DNA from: Nematostella vectensis
Taxonomy: Eukaryota > Cnidaria > Anthozoa > Actiniaria > Edwardsiidae
Assembly (NCBI RefSeq): GCF_932526225.1
Contig: NC_064036.1
Location: 13,695,181-13,759,180, forward strand
Direction of reading: 5' to 3'
DNA length: 64,000 nt
A model generated the notes under the pieces. That model made no database searches. It saw only the letters and a program-made list of their open reading frames with translations, and was not told the DNA's origin. Positions 19,748 through 40,236 of this stretch are shown piece after piece. Position numbers and translations under genes: made by a program. Position 1 is the first letter of the stretch. Each line of letters begins with the position of its first letter.

Positions 19748-20414
19748 ATCCACCAGTCGGACCTGCTATTCTTGCCAACCGACCGCGGGTACAAGTATAC
19801 CATGACTGTCGTTGACGTTGCTTCGCGATATAAAGCCGCCCGCCCACTGAGGACTAAGAGCGCGGCCGTCGTCTCCCGCGAACTCGCTGACATCTATGCA
19901 GAGGGACCTCCGGCACGGAGTTCAAGGGTGCTACCACAAAGCTCCTAACAGACCACGGGGTGGAGGTCCGACGGGCTGAGCCAGGGCACCACAGGAGCCA
20001 AGCTTTCGCCGAGTCTTTCCATCGCTGGCTGGCACAGCGCCTATTTCGTGCGCAGTACTCGAAGGAGCTTGCATCCGGCGAGACAAACCGCGAGTGGGTT
20101 ACTGCTTTGCCAATCGTCATCTCGGACATAAACGCAACGAATACTCGCATGACTGGCTTTGCGCCTAAAGACGCCATAAAGCTGAGGCGCGTGCCTCTCA
20201 AAGCCGAAAAGCCCCCTTAGAGGTCCCCTTAGAGGTAGGAACGGAGGTGTACATCGCCGTAAACGAGGAAGACCTTCAGGACAAGGGCCGACGGCGAGCG
20301 ACGGATCCGTGGTGGACAAGCAAGGCATACCCAATACAAAAGAGGGTCATGGAGCCTGGACAGCCAGTGTTGTATTACACGGCGTACTCTAAGCACGGTT
20401 TCACGCGTTCGTAG
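19748..20414 (+). pseudogene. Integrase (rve/DDE superfamily) relic
   Basis: Three stretches in two or three frames give an integrase of Polinton type. First, DLLFLPTDRGYKYTMTVVDV (from 19760) holds the first catalytic Asp and runs to about 19905. Then the frame changes and some codons are missing, including the region of the second Asp. Next come GTEFKG-like sequence and HHRSQAFAESFHRWLAQRLF, with the catalytic Glu, up to 20220. A short duplication of CCCCTTAGAGG near 20215-20236 causes a stop and a further frame change. Last is the SH3/chromo-like C-terminal domain with RRRATDPWW and PGQPVLYY, ending at 20414. The loss of the second Asp and two frame changes make it inactive. The part upstream of 19748 (N-terminal zinc domain) is not recognisable. 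Confidence 0.75.
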
Positions 20415-20449
20415 TTGCGTAGCGTGACGCTAGCGCCACGCTAGCGTGG

Positions 20450-21340
20450 TCAGCGCTTGTGCCTTCTATTGCAGCTAAGGCACGTGAGTCTGACATTCCA
20501 CTTGTAGTGACCCTGACCGTCGTCCAGCCGGTCGATACTGAAGCATTGGGGATGACTCTTGGTGTACCCCTGAAGCAGAAGCTGAGTGCCACAGACCGTG
20601 CACTTCTTTTCCGCGTCAGCAATCATGCCGAGTACGTGGTCTACCGTCAGAACGTGGTGCGGTCCCGTGTACTTTGTGCGACCCTTTTGCCTGTCGTCTA
20701 TAGCGTATCGCTTGATTCGCGCTATAATGAGCCCTTCTCTGGGCGTAGCCTGCAGTCCTGTTGGAACCAAGGGGGTGTCATCGGGGGGGATCACGCGGAC
20801 TATCTGGTCGGCGCGCCGCACGCGGGAGATGCCGGTGTATACAGCATTTGTGATCCAGCCCTCTAAGCTGTGGTCTATGATAAACAGACGTCTTGGAGTC
20901 TGAATAGTCTTGCCCTGCACCCGCTGGACTGTCCCCCAGCCCGCGTATTTCCACTCGAGGGGAAGCCCGTTAAGGACCGCGTCGAGAGGAACCTCGACTA
21001 CCGTGCCTTTGTACGCGTCGACCTTCTCACCCCTTTTGCCTGGCACGGGCACCGGCCGCCCTTGCTTGCGATAACGATGCGCGACGCTAGGATCGGGGTC
21101 AAAGCGGATGGTTGCTGGCAGTCGGGGGTAGTTTTTCCTGTGGTGCTCTACCAATCGCTGCTGAACAAGGTCGGGCACACCCACATATCGCTTGGGTGGG
21201 CCTGCTTGATCGCCGCGTCCAACGCCACCCCATCCCACTCCTCTCGAAACACCTCAAGCTGTTGGGAATCTGGCTGACACCAAATCCGGCCCTTTATGTC
21301 GTGGAGCCTGGAGCCTGGAATTTCCTGGTGACAATACGGC
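20450..21340 (-). pseudogene. C-terminal part of SF1 helicase fused to HNH domain
   Basis: The open frame is 20450-21238 (262 codons, GTG at the edge, no good ATG). GTVQRVQGKTI (about residues 102-112) and NAVYTGISRVRRADQIVRV (131-149) correspond to SF1 helicase motifs V and VI. About 60 residues later comes an HNH-type zinc domain: CTVC (213-216), an acidic SIDRLDDG turn, His and NVRLTCLSCNRRH. The N-terminal RecA domain with Walker A is absent: about 100 bp further upstream (to 21340) another frame seems to continue the protein (DIKGRIWCQPDSQQ, FREEWDGVALDAAIKQA), and then the terminal repeat begins. It therefore looks like a 5'-truncated, frameshifted gene. It is convergent with the integrase. 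Confidence 0.6.
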
Positions 21341-21341
21341 T

Positions 21342-21448
21342 TTAATCTACGCGAAACGCGTTTCGTTGTCACCGAAAGTCCCCAGCCTGGAATGGGGCTG
21401 GGGGGTCGGAGGGGAGGTTCGCGCCTCCCAAGCCTAAGACGGGGCTGG
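21342..21448 (-). repeat. Right terminal inverted repeat, 107 bp
   Basis: It is a perfect reverse complement of 12332-12438. Beyond 21448 the sequence turns at once into AT-richer DNA with no match to the left flank. The element between the two repeats is 9117 bp. Confidence 0.85.
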
Positions 21449-21728
21449 CTATCACTTTAGCTTCAGCTTTCGAAAAATTCCTCGCACATGCTTTGCACCC
21501 GTCGGCTTTCTCAATTATTTTCTTCTCCAACACCATCAAATCGTATAGTCGGGATCGCTCATCAACAAATTTTCCTTTTGAAGGATTCATCACTTTCTCC
21601 GGGTTTTTGCATTTTTTGTAGGCTTCGTTCATGATGTTCATGTAATATTTCGCTCTGTCTGATTGGCAATATATCCGAGTCGCACTCTTTGAATCTCCTG
21701 GAGTGGAGCTTGTGCCTTGCTGTATCAA
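21449..21728 (-). other. Possible host exon broken by the element
   Basis: The minus strand has an open frame running from about 21728 straight into the terminal repeat. It looks like real protein: KYYMNIMNEAYKKCKNPEKV, then KKIIEKADGCKACARNF, a Cys pair near the end. A CTCCAG acceptor-like site precedes GAGATTCAAAG at about 21702. I do not recognise the family. If it is a host exon, the element landed inside it. The other part of the exon was not found on the left side. Confidence 0.3.
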
Positions 21729-21729
21729 T

Positions 21730-22127
21730 CATTTTCGATTTCGTTTTCATTTAATAGCTTTCGATACAATAAAAGTCAATATTATTTTCCTGAACAGTTA
21801 AGTATTTTAAACAAATCAACTAAAAATATTTTGTAAAAGTAGAAGTGCCATACATTTATTCTTTTCCTGTCGATATTATTACATTTGCTCGGTATTTATA
21901 TGTTAAACTCAATAAAAGAAGAGTAAAAAACAAGATTGTGCAACATACGGGCAACAGACGAGGTGCAGTTGAAATAAATTTTGGTTGGAGGAGGGGGAGG
22001 TGGTCATGTGCAAAAATAAAATAACGAATGGTCCCTTATGGCCATGATGAAAAAGCTTAATTGAGGTTTCTTACGATTCACAGGCTCATAAAATGCCAAA
22101 CTCGCAGTTCTTAAATCGTTTATTGAT
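21730..22127. other. Non-coding DNA downstream of the coiled-coil gene
   Basis: The stretch is AT-rich, with a GGAGGAGGGGGAGGTGG purine run at 21987-22003. It probably includes the 3' UTR of the minus-strand gene; no gene is visible. Confidence 0.4.
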
Positions 22128-25100
22128 TCAACTGACGAAAAGGTACCGTCCCAGGTTTGCAAATATGCTTACTACAGTGACAAAGAAACTTGAGTTCTTA
22201 TTGTAAAGATAGTTGCGCGAAGGTTGGGTGAAGTACTCTTCAGCCAACAGTGCTATGTAGATGAACAGGAACAGACTTCCAAACATTGCGAGCACGATAA
22301 TGATGCGGCAGGAGCCGGACATGTCGCAAAGTAGAAGCTGGAAGCTATCATCTAGCTTTGAATGAGAAACTTCTGACGCTTGAAGTTCTACTTGAATTCC
22401 AGCGTCGGATAATTCTATTGAGGTGTGCGTATCGTCTAGAAACGAATGGCTATCCTCGCCACTGCCATCATCATGTGATACGTCACTTGTTGAGGAAGAG
22501 GTCACGCTGCTCGGCGGTGTGACATCTTTGCGTGGATCTTCTTCTGTTATTCTTACACTTTCCAAAGTGGCAACATCATGTTTAGTTTGTCTTTTCAGAG
22601 CATCATGGTAAGGAAGTGACATATTAGGCAAGCTGCTGCCTCTTCTGACACTACTGCACTTAACACATCCAGTTGTGGCCGCTTCTCGGCTCATATCCCT
22701 AAAATACCTCTTCTCTTCTCTCATCTGCATATGAGCAATAACTTCAAGCATCTCCTTTAAGTGCTCTTCCAGTACCTTCTCGTGAGATTCAAGTCGCTTC
22801 TGACTGTTTGCCATGGAGCGAATTCTTTTGTAAATGCTCTCTAGGTCAACCGTTGCTCCGCTCATTCTCCTCTCCATGTTTTCTATAGAGGAATTAAGTC
22901 TTTGGATGTTTTCCAGCAGAATGTCTAAGCGCTTTTCAAGCTCTTTCGTGTCTTTATTTTTCTTGGGGTTTTGTTTCTGTGCAAGCTTCTCGACTCGCTG
23001 CTTCAGTATTTTGTTCATTTCTTGCGCATGTGCAATGTGGTCTTCCTTCTCCTGCAGTAGTTGTTGTAAGTAGTGCGCATGCTCCTCCATACTTGTCTTC
23101 TCTTCTTCAAGACGGGCGTTTGCCTTTTGCAACTCGAGCCATTTGTTTTCAACTTTGAGAATCGAAAGACCTGGAGATTTAAAGATATTTCATTTTGCAT
23201 TGTCAATTATAGAAGTATAAAGTAAATGTATAGAGGAAAATGGGGAATGGTCGAACGTGGAATGTGTAAGAGGATGTCGATGTTGCGAGATTTAGGGCGC
23301 GTTTTTTCCTGTCATTCTCGAATGTCATTCGAGACATTCTGCTACAGGTAGTAGAATGGGTGGAAGTGCATTCATTCCATTCGGAAATGGGAACGCGGGA
23401 TAAATGAACGCGCGCTTTTTCTATTCTAATCATTCTCATTCCGGAATCACGAGTAAAAAAACGCGCCCTTAGTGTCGTTGTTGGTTGGTGGCTGGTAGTT
23501 GTGATGAAGTGTTGCTCTGCTTTACTACTTTTAATGATGATAATAGGCAACAGTTGTGAAGTGTAAGTAGTTAATGTTTAGTGATGATGTTTAGGGGTGG
23601 TATTTGTTTGTGGTTGCGATGATGATAGCCTACTAGTAGGCGTTTGTTGGTGTTTCCGCGAAGAAAACCATTTCGCTTCGAATGGCCGCCATTTTGAATT
23701 ACGACCGCGCGCAAACTGTATGCCCCCTTCTCCACAGCTTTTGCCCTTTTGCCTCATACCCAGTTCGGGCGGCCATTCGAAGGAAAGTCCGGGTTTTCTT
23801 CGCGGAAACACGTACCAACAAACGCCTACTAGTAGGCTATGATAGTTATGATAGTTGTTATGATTATATGATAATAGCGAATAAGATGATTAAGAAGAAT
23901 TTACAAAGAAAATAGAAAGGTATTAGAAGAAGAAGAAGAAGAAGAAGAAGAAGAAGAAGAAGAAGAAGAAGAAGAAGAAGAAGAAGAAAGAAGAAAAAGA
24001 AGAAAAAGAAGAAGAAGACAATTAAGAGGATGCAGAAAAAGGAGAAAGTATAGGTGTTGGCATGTTTCTTTACCTCCGTCTCACATTTCTAATCAGGAAA
24101 AATAGCACGGCAAATGATAGGATTTTAATGATAACTGACCTTCGTTGAACCATTTGCCGACCCACCAAGAGAACAGGGTGATTCTACTTGTAGCACCGAC
24201 CAGCCACGTCCTTGGTAGACGAAACATGTTCGAGATGATATAAAAGACGACTGACTTGTCATTCTCTAGGCCTGCAACAAATAAAATACAATACCATAGT
24301 AGTTGTTTCGGCATTTATCTCTTATCTTATACTTTATCTAAGAAAGACTCTTAGTCTCTCTGATTGCACTATGATTTACGCAACGATAGTTTTGTCAGAA
24401 TCGCAATAATATTCGAATCTCACACCAAGTACGGGGTACTGTCTATCTATGTAGACAATAACCCAGCTCCTTGAAACCGTCGGTAATTGGTAAGAGCACA
24501 TAGAATTATACTGGCCCAGCAGTTTTATGCTTCCTAAAAACCAATCACGCGGCAATATAGCGAGGTGCTGGATAATCCTTTGGCCAGATTACTTGAGATA
24601 CCTTATTGCTATCCAGGGGCAGATACAGGGGGGTGGATTGGTTGGATATCCACCCCCCTTTTTGAGTAAAAAAAAGAAAAGTTCTTTTTGGTTTGAAGAA
24701 AATAAATGTCTGAGGCACGGGAGGTACTGTCCATGTTCCTTCGCCTGCTTAAGTTTGCTGACGCGACAAATACAATACAGCTTGAAGTATCTTTAGATAC
24801 TACTTACCAACCAAGAATCAGTTATACAGTAATCCGTCTATCTGGCCATTATCCACCCCCCCATTTTGAAATCCTGGATCCACCACCTCTGTCGAAACCC
24901 AGCGGGGTAGTCAGGATTTTTTTAACAGGAGGGGCCCAAAAGGGACTTTCAATGCATTTTCTCCTGTATTTTAGATAATGTCTCATACATTTACTGTATA
25001 TTTGGCGACTAAAGGAAGGGGACCCTCCTCGCTTTGCCCCTGAAACCCTTTACCTGGAATAGTAGATGCTAGGTTGTTATTGGCTTGATGACACATTTGC

Positions 25101-25234
25101 TGTAAGTGTCTGCTGTGAGCTCGGCTTCTTGTCCTTTCTATGCATAGAGCTCGTCGCAGTTCGTCGATTTCCAGGCAAAGTACGTCATTCAGCGCAATCT
25201 GGGAATTACGCTCTTTCTGTAGCTCCTTCGCCAT
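22128..25234 (-). CDS. Coiled-coil membrane protein, three coding exons
   Basis: Coding exons read 25234-25054, 24271-24140 and 23170-22128. Both introns have GT-AG ends, are phase 1 and join to 451 codons. The start is ATG in GCTATGG. Exon 1 gives a coiled coil (MAKELQKERNSQIALNDVLC). The 44-residue middle exon is unlike its neighbours: aromatic and basic (RITLFSWWVGKWFNE), possibly membrane-binding or cassette-spliced. The last exon gives long Glu/Lys-rich coiled coils (residues about 105-250), a Ser/Asp-rich linker and a transmembrane segment (IIIVLAMFGSLFLFIYIALL) about 45 residues before the end. That resembles tethering or cytoskeletal linker proteins, but no family is recognised. A non-coding first exon may lie at about 27013-27110. 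Confidence 0.6.
23625..23840. mobile_element. MITE in intron 2 of the coiled-coil gene
   Basis: Ends are inverted repeats of about 45 bp starting ATAGCCTACTAGTAGGCG, with one 4-bp indel between them. Each end contains the 12-bp palindrome CCTACTAGTAGG. The inside has no coding capacity. Confidence 0.75.
23925..24018. repeat. (GAA)n microsatellite
   Basis: The run is about 90 bp of GAA/AGA triplets, slightly imperfect at the right side, in the same intron as the MITE. Confidence 0.95.
24605..24900. repeat. Dispersed repeat, copy B
   Basis: This is the longer copy of the family at 635-865. It contains GGATATCC flanked by C/G runs and ends in CCACCCCCCC...GGATCCACCACC. It lies in intron 1 of the coiled-coil gene. 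Confidence 0.6.
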
Positions 25235-25859
25235 AGCTTCACGTTGGTTGAGAATCACCTATATAGGTAAAAGGGTATAGTAAGTGAATGATAAAATCAT
25301 AAGACGGGTTGTAGACAGGATTTCCGTGTTTCTACCCACATGGATGATAAGCAACTCTAGCCCCAGTATTTTCCTAGTCTGGGAACCTCACCCCAAACAC
25401 GCCACTATATCTAGAGATGGGATTACTTCCCTGACAGCATTTCGCGACCTTCGAAATCCATCCACATAAAATCAACTTTACACCAAGGCATGATGCTTCC
25501 AAGCCAAGCAATGTTTATATCTATCACGGGCGAGCACGCTGCATAACATAATACTCTTCATTATATGGATAGTAGTGTTTTACAGAAAACTAAAACACTC
25601 GTATTTTCCATATTTTCACTAGTGAATATGTGAAAAAGTTATGTACCGAAATGTCCCGGATGTACGCGCCCGTCAAATCAAAACAGCCTTCCCGTCCATT
25701 TTGATTTTCGATTCAGTTTGTCCATATAACAAAAAGAACATTATACGATGGCTTGAAGATATGAAGTTGATTTTCTCGTGGTAAAAAAATTTAACTCGTT
25801 CGCTCACTCGTAAAACATTTGTTTCCATCGCTCGAAAATAAGCTTCATATCTTCGCACC

Positions 25860-25994
<135 letters not shown>

Positions 25995-27012
25995 CTTTTT
26001 AACTTATTTTATACTGAAGAAGGCCTAAGGGCCGAAACGTTTAGTAATTTTTTAATAATGTCTAAAAGTTGGGAATCGTAGCATCTTTCTTCACACTACT
26101 ATATTTATATTTTCGCTACTGAGCCCTGGTATCTTGGATATATCCTTCTAGATAGACTGGCTGTTGGCTGACGGGAATTTTCACTCAAGTTTATATATAT
26201 ATATCGAATCCTGCATTCGATTGGCTAATGGAGCGGTCCGGAGATTCCTATATCTGCCATAGGTCCGAGAATGGAAAATTTTGCGCGCGCTGATCGCTCA
26301 AAGTATGTTTTCGCTGGCGCGCTGAAAAAAAAAATAATTAAATAAGGTCTTCGGCCTCGGTCAGTATTTTCAAGACCTCGGTCACGGTATTTCACGATAC
26401 GGACCTCCCACCCGGCAAAATAACCCCTATGTATTTTCAGTGCACAATTCAGACCCGCTATTCTGAAAAATAACCTGGGAAGCTGTGAGTTGCTTTTGTA
26501 GGTCTTCTGATTGGTCGTTGCTTCCTGGTGTGTCATGGGATACGGCATTGTTGTCTGGACTGGTGGTCGTAGTAGAGATCTTCTGCGCACGCGCAGATGA
26601 CGTCATTCTGTCGACATTATGCGAGCTGTTTTTTTATCAATGAAAAGATTGACGCACGTTTTCAACAATACCCTTATGTCCCTATATAATATTAGTTTAT
26701 TTAATTTCAATAAAAATAATGAATAAGGTATTTAAATGAGTAGATTTAGATGGGGTTTAAAAGCAAACTACCAAAATGTCAAATGGTCAATTTTAGAATC
26801 GTATCTTATAGGTAGGGTACATTGGGTTTCTTTCATACATTAAAACTATGCAGGTCGTTTTCTTCATTTCTAAGGAAAGACGGAGAGTTCCCCTCTGGCT
26901 TGCCAAAAGTTTTTTTTCAAAAAACACCTGTTTCTTGTGCGTCGTGGGGGAAAGTGGTCATGAGATGTAGGATGTCTATAAATCGTCTTTTGCACTTTTG
27001 CACTTTACTCAC

Positions 27013-27110
27013 CAGTATGACAGCATTCGACGATGAAAGTTGGATGAACGTGGCTAGACCTCTAATTTTTATATTAGCACTTATGACGTCATCAACATCA
27101 TGAGCGCGCG
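27013..27110 (-). promoter_or_regulatory. Candidate non-coding first exon with CRE site
   Basis: On the minus strand a strong donor (CTG|GTGAGT at 27013-27007) follows about 100 bp of GC-richer sequence with a full CRE palindrome TGACGTCA (27084-27091). The next acceptor, at 25259-25260, precedes the exon with the start codon. In-frame stops upstream mean it would be 5' UTR. Confidence 0.35.
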
Positions 27111-28068
27111 AGAAACCGCTGGTCAAGTTAGCACACAAGGCTTGTTGACTTGAAAAAAATATTTATGCGCTGCTACAAATACAATACGGGCATTTTAGTT
27201 GCAAAAAAAGCTTACATTGTTGTACAGTAGAGTGTCAGCTTTGAATTCACTACAAAGTCTGAATTTTTGGTTTTAACGAGACTCTCATGACAATGATTTG
27301 TTTGGTTGAGACACGGGTTTATATTATACTAAAATAGACCACTTATGTCTTAAGTTTTCGAGAGAAAAATTGCTCTCTTTGCGTAACGTTTTTGATTGTT
27401 TGTAAGCTCAGTGGATCATGCACATGAAAAGGAGCCCCTGAACAAGACACCTGTTGTATGTTGTATGAAATATTCACACTAAAAACTAAAAGAAATTAGG
27501 ATTAGTAAGGGTCCCTAAAAAAATAAAGCAATCATTAATGGTAATATTTTTTACTCGCTCATCAATTGTGAATGGACTTGACAAGATTTAGATTATAATC
27601 ATTAAACATGTTTACGTTAAGAAAGCAATTTATCTTTATACTACAAAAATCAATATTTCTGTTGCCATAAATCGTGTAATGAAGGTAAGAATATAAAAAT
27701 AATGTTGGACTAGTGTTGATAAAAGGAATTTGTCTTGTTTAGTATAAACAAAGCGAGGAACAACGAGAGCACCTGCAAATGATGTGCTAATGAAAACAAC
27801 GACCTTCAAGTTCCAGAATCACTGCAATAAGTACAGTAAAAAGGCAGGAATACGCTTTATTCCTATTTTTATTGTAATTTCGAAACTGTGGATGTTAATC
27901 TGTACAGTCCTCGCATTCTCTGTCGTTCCATTCCAGTGGTTCAAGCTTGGGGTGCCGTCTTTCCCAGGGTACCTTTGCGCGCCGTGCGAGCTGTTTTCGC
28001 GGGTTTGCAAACCGTAAAACAGAGAGCAAACCACAGCGAAGGGAAAACCCAACCTTTTCCTCCCCAAA

Positions 28069-36925
<8,857 letters not shown>

Positions 36926-37515
36926 GGCCCTGGTCACCGTGCCCTACTGACCTCAGCACCCCCTAGACATCTGTACGGAATCAAGGCAGTCTTGTTACAG
37001 TGTCACGCGCGCTACCATGGCAACCAAGACAAAAAAACAAATGTTGTTTCTGAAATGGCCACAAAGAACTTCTCTTGTGAACTTGTAGGGCAGCAATACT
37101 GGACTAAAGTTGCATGATACGATGTAGTGCATGGTGTTTTGGGACTTTATGACGTCCTCAATGTTGTACACTGATAGATAGACCCAAAGGTATGGTTTTG
37201 ATGTCCTTGAGGAAATCATCTTATTGGTCATACTCCTTTTCTTGAATTATATTTTTTTGAATGTTTCTTAACCTTCTTGTATAACTTATCTTGTTTAGTT
37301 TTTTTTTTTAAGTAGTGACCCTGCTTTGGTTTTGTAGAGTGTCAAAATGTTTGCTTGAAAACTTTTACGAGAAGTATGTTCCATTGTCACTTCGTTTTTG
37401 CCACAACTATATATTAGCAGTTGCTGTTATTTGTATTATAATTATGTGAAGAAACACCTTTAGAATAATGTCATATGTAAATCTGTAAAAGGTTCTGCTC
37501 AAATTTGACAAGAGC

Positions 37516-37521
37516 AATAAA
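37516..37521 (+). terminator. Poly(A) signal AATAAA of the DPYS/CRMP gene
   Basis: AATAAA lies about 590 bp after the stop codon at 36923-36925, following an AT-rich 3' UTR, and precedes a change in sequence character. No better signal lies between. Confidence 0.5.
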
Positions 37522-38565
37522 CAACTGTTAAACTGATCTCTGTGACGTCGGAATTGTCGACTTTATATCTGGCGTTGATGTTACACAACTCGCAAATAGC
37601 CTATTCACAGTGCAAGCGTCCAAACAAGATCAATATGACAAGCATAACATTTCCCCTTCATTGATGCGTTATAGTCTTTAATGGAGTAAAAGCATTTTTA
37701 AAAGCATATATTTCCAAACAAATCAACGTAAAAATTGACATCTCCCTTGCATTTTTCCATTTTTAAAACATCTGAGCGTTTAATTAAGGACCACAGAATA
37801 TGGGTTATCCATATCAGATGCCCTATATTCCCAAAGCCCAAAAAAGTATAGAAACCGTAGATTTGACAAATGATATTGTCAAATCGTTTGGCTACATTTA
37901 CCCAATATCACTGACCGTCTATTCGTAGCGATATTTGGAATTAAAAAGCCCTGGAAATATAAAATTTCAGGAGAGTTGATTAGATGGTAGCTTTCATATT
38001 ACCTGCCATCTAATTATAACACAACAGGTACATGAGTCCTAGGTACCAGACTTTACAATCGGCGACGCTACTTTGCAGCTTGTGGACTGCCTTAATGTCT
38101 GTCTCCCTTGCGATTTGCCACATTTGTCGACGGTAAGGGCATTAAGGAAAGAAGTGTCGCACAGTGAATGTAACAGCTTTATATTCCTGCATTTTTGGCT
38201 CAGCTATTAGCTACGTCTCAGCGAGCGTATCCTGTTGTTTGGTTGTGACATAGTACATTCCTTTCAACTGTTATCCACCCACACTATTCTATGCACAAGC
38301 AGTCTTTTTAAAAGTCCTTTAATTTCTTAAGCTTTGTGGAGAATACTAATATCCACCATCAATATTACCAGGCGCCGTTTTCATTAAGGAATTTTCCTTA
38401 AATACTAAGAGAACTATGTATGTTTTATTTGTGTTTTTCTTTGGAAAGTTCATAACATCTTCCAATTTGCCTTCAAGCGCGCCAGACGCCCCATTGAGAG
38501 TGGTGCCCCACAAATAACCAATACATCTACATCATTTGTTCTACGGACTTCAGTTCTTTTGCCAG
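37522..38565. other. Intergenic DNA
   Basis: Non-coding sequence lies between the DPYS/CRMP 3' end and the tail-anchored coiled-coil gene. It probably includes the latter's promoter; no TATA box or repeat stands out. Confidence 0.4.
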
Positions 38566-39839
38566 ATGGAGTCCAAACACGATCTAGATCCTCAGGTATC
38601 AGAGAACAGCTGCGATTCTGTGCACCGTAAAGACGCGAACATCGACAGCCTCACTCGACTGGTGACAGAGTTGAAAGCGAGCGTAGCGGAAAGAGATGGT
38701 AAAATTAACCATTTAAGAAAAGAGCGGGACGATGGTAGATTTCATATACAAAAACTAGAGAAAGAGAAGGAAACGCTTCACAGCAAGCTCTTGTACCAGC
38801 AGATGCGAGCAGAAACTCTGGAAAATGAAGTTGAACGAATAACGAGGTCTTCTTGTTATGACGGCAGTGAAGATGGTGAGTTCTTGTGAAAAGTTACTTT
38901 GCGCAAGGTCCGAGGGGGAGGGGGCATACGATGTTTAGAAATGCTCACTTTGTGTTCTAAAAGAAGAAAAACATTCAACACATCATCACAAAAATGAGCT
39001 ACCTGCAAGCGAGGAGGAAAAATGCAACTTTGTCTTTATTCGTGATATTTACAATTGTAAAAAATGTGGCCACTGGATTAATAAACATTTCTTGCATAAT
39101 CATTTTTCATTTCCATTATCTAATGATGACGTGTCAGTTGATGTCCAAAGTTCGGTAAGGATTCTAGGTTTCCTATCGTGTTAAGTATTATCCTTAATGA
39201 CAATTACATTTCATACTTACTTTCAATGCAGAAATTGATGGAAGCAAAGCGTCACTGCATATACCAGAAGATGACTTGACAGATGCGGCCGTGACAATCA
39301 CGCAACAACAAACTGAGGCTTTGACAGAAAACCACGCTCAATCATGTGCTGTTAGCGCAACTAAGGTAACGCAACAACTGCGTGACCCTGAGCTGAATGA
39401 ACAAATCAAACGCTTGAAGCAACTATTAGACCTTCGAATGGACCAACACAGAAACCATCTGAGAACCTTCAAGGAGAACAGCGACAAAGCTCATGGTGTT
39501 TATGCAGAAAAACAGCTTGTCGCTATGGCAACTGTACAGCAGACTCTGGTTGGCTACCTGGAATGGGAAAGCCATGAGCTTGAGCATGCGCAGAAGACAG
39601 ACGAGCTTGAGCATGCGCAGAAGACAGACGAGCTAGAGCATGCGCAGAAGACAGACGAGCTTACAGTGGCGCTGAGCAACATCGTAGATAGGTTACAACA
39701 GAGTCATGAACCGAAGCGAATCAAGTCAAGCAGGAAAGAGAAGACGTCTTTACCTTTAAAATTTATCGTTTTCATTCTTGCCCCTGTGTTACTAAGTGTT
39801 ATGTGTTATTGTGCCTTTTTTTCTCATGCCCAAAATTAG
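38566..39839 (+). CDS. Tail-anchored coiled-coil protein, two exons
   Basis: Exon 1 is 38566-38875 and exon 2 is 39232-39839; the GT-AG intron is phase 1 and the product is 305 aa. The start is the ATG in CAGATGGAG. Exon 1 gives a coiled coil (LTRLVTELKASVAERDGKIN). Exon 2 holds further helices, three tandem copies of the 9-residue unit ELEHAQKTD (27-bp DNA repeats at about 39576-39660), a basic stretch (KRIKSSRKEK) and a C-terminal hydrophobic anchor (FIVFILAPVLLSVMCYCAFF) close to the end. This is the layout of tail-anchored proteins of the ER, Golgi or mitochondrial surface. Which family it belongs to is not clear. Confidence 0.65.
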
Positions 39840-40236
39840 CTGAGCAGTCTACAATACTAGGAACTGTCCGTCCCGTTATTGTCTGGACTTCGCGTATAAT
39901 TTATTAGCTTAATGGAGCTCAAGGTTAGGTTGGCGGACGCGCCTGACAAACGTACTGCCAGTGAAATGTGATGATCATCATTTCACAAAAATGAAAACAA
40001 TCCTTCGTCTTCTCTTACTGCACATTAATGAATGAGGTTCTCTGTAGCTTGAAGGTTAAAGGACAGGATCATAGCATGACCTCCCCCCACTTCGTGTTAG
40101 TGGCGTCTACCTCCCTTTAGAAGAAACTAAATTTTCCACTAACGGTCATCAAGGGAGGTGGTCTAGGTATCTATGTCTACGTAGCTTTTTAACCTAAAAT
40201 AAATATTGTAATGTAATGAATCGTTTTCGAGGTATT

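Noticed and set aside
19537-19893. 118-codon minus-strand frame and other frames over the integrase
   Set aside because: Shadows of the plus-strand integrase relic in GC-rich DNA.
26225-26590. 121-codon minus-strand frame
   Set aside because: Resembles low-complexity repeat sequence (RDRGLENTDRGRRPYLI), without a start or splice context; treated as transposon remnant or chance.
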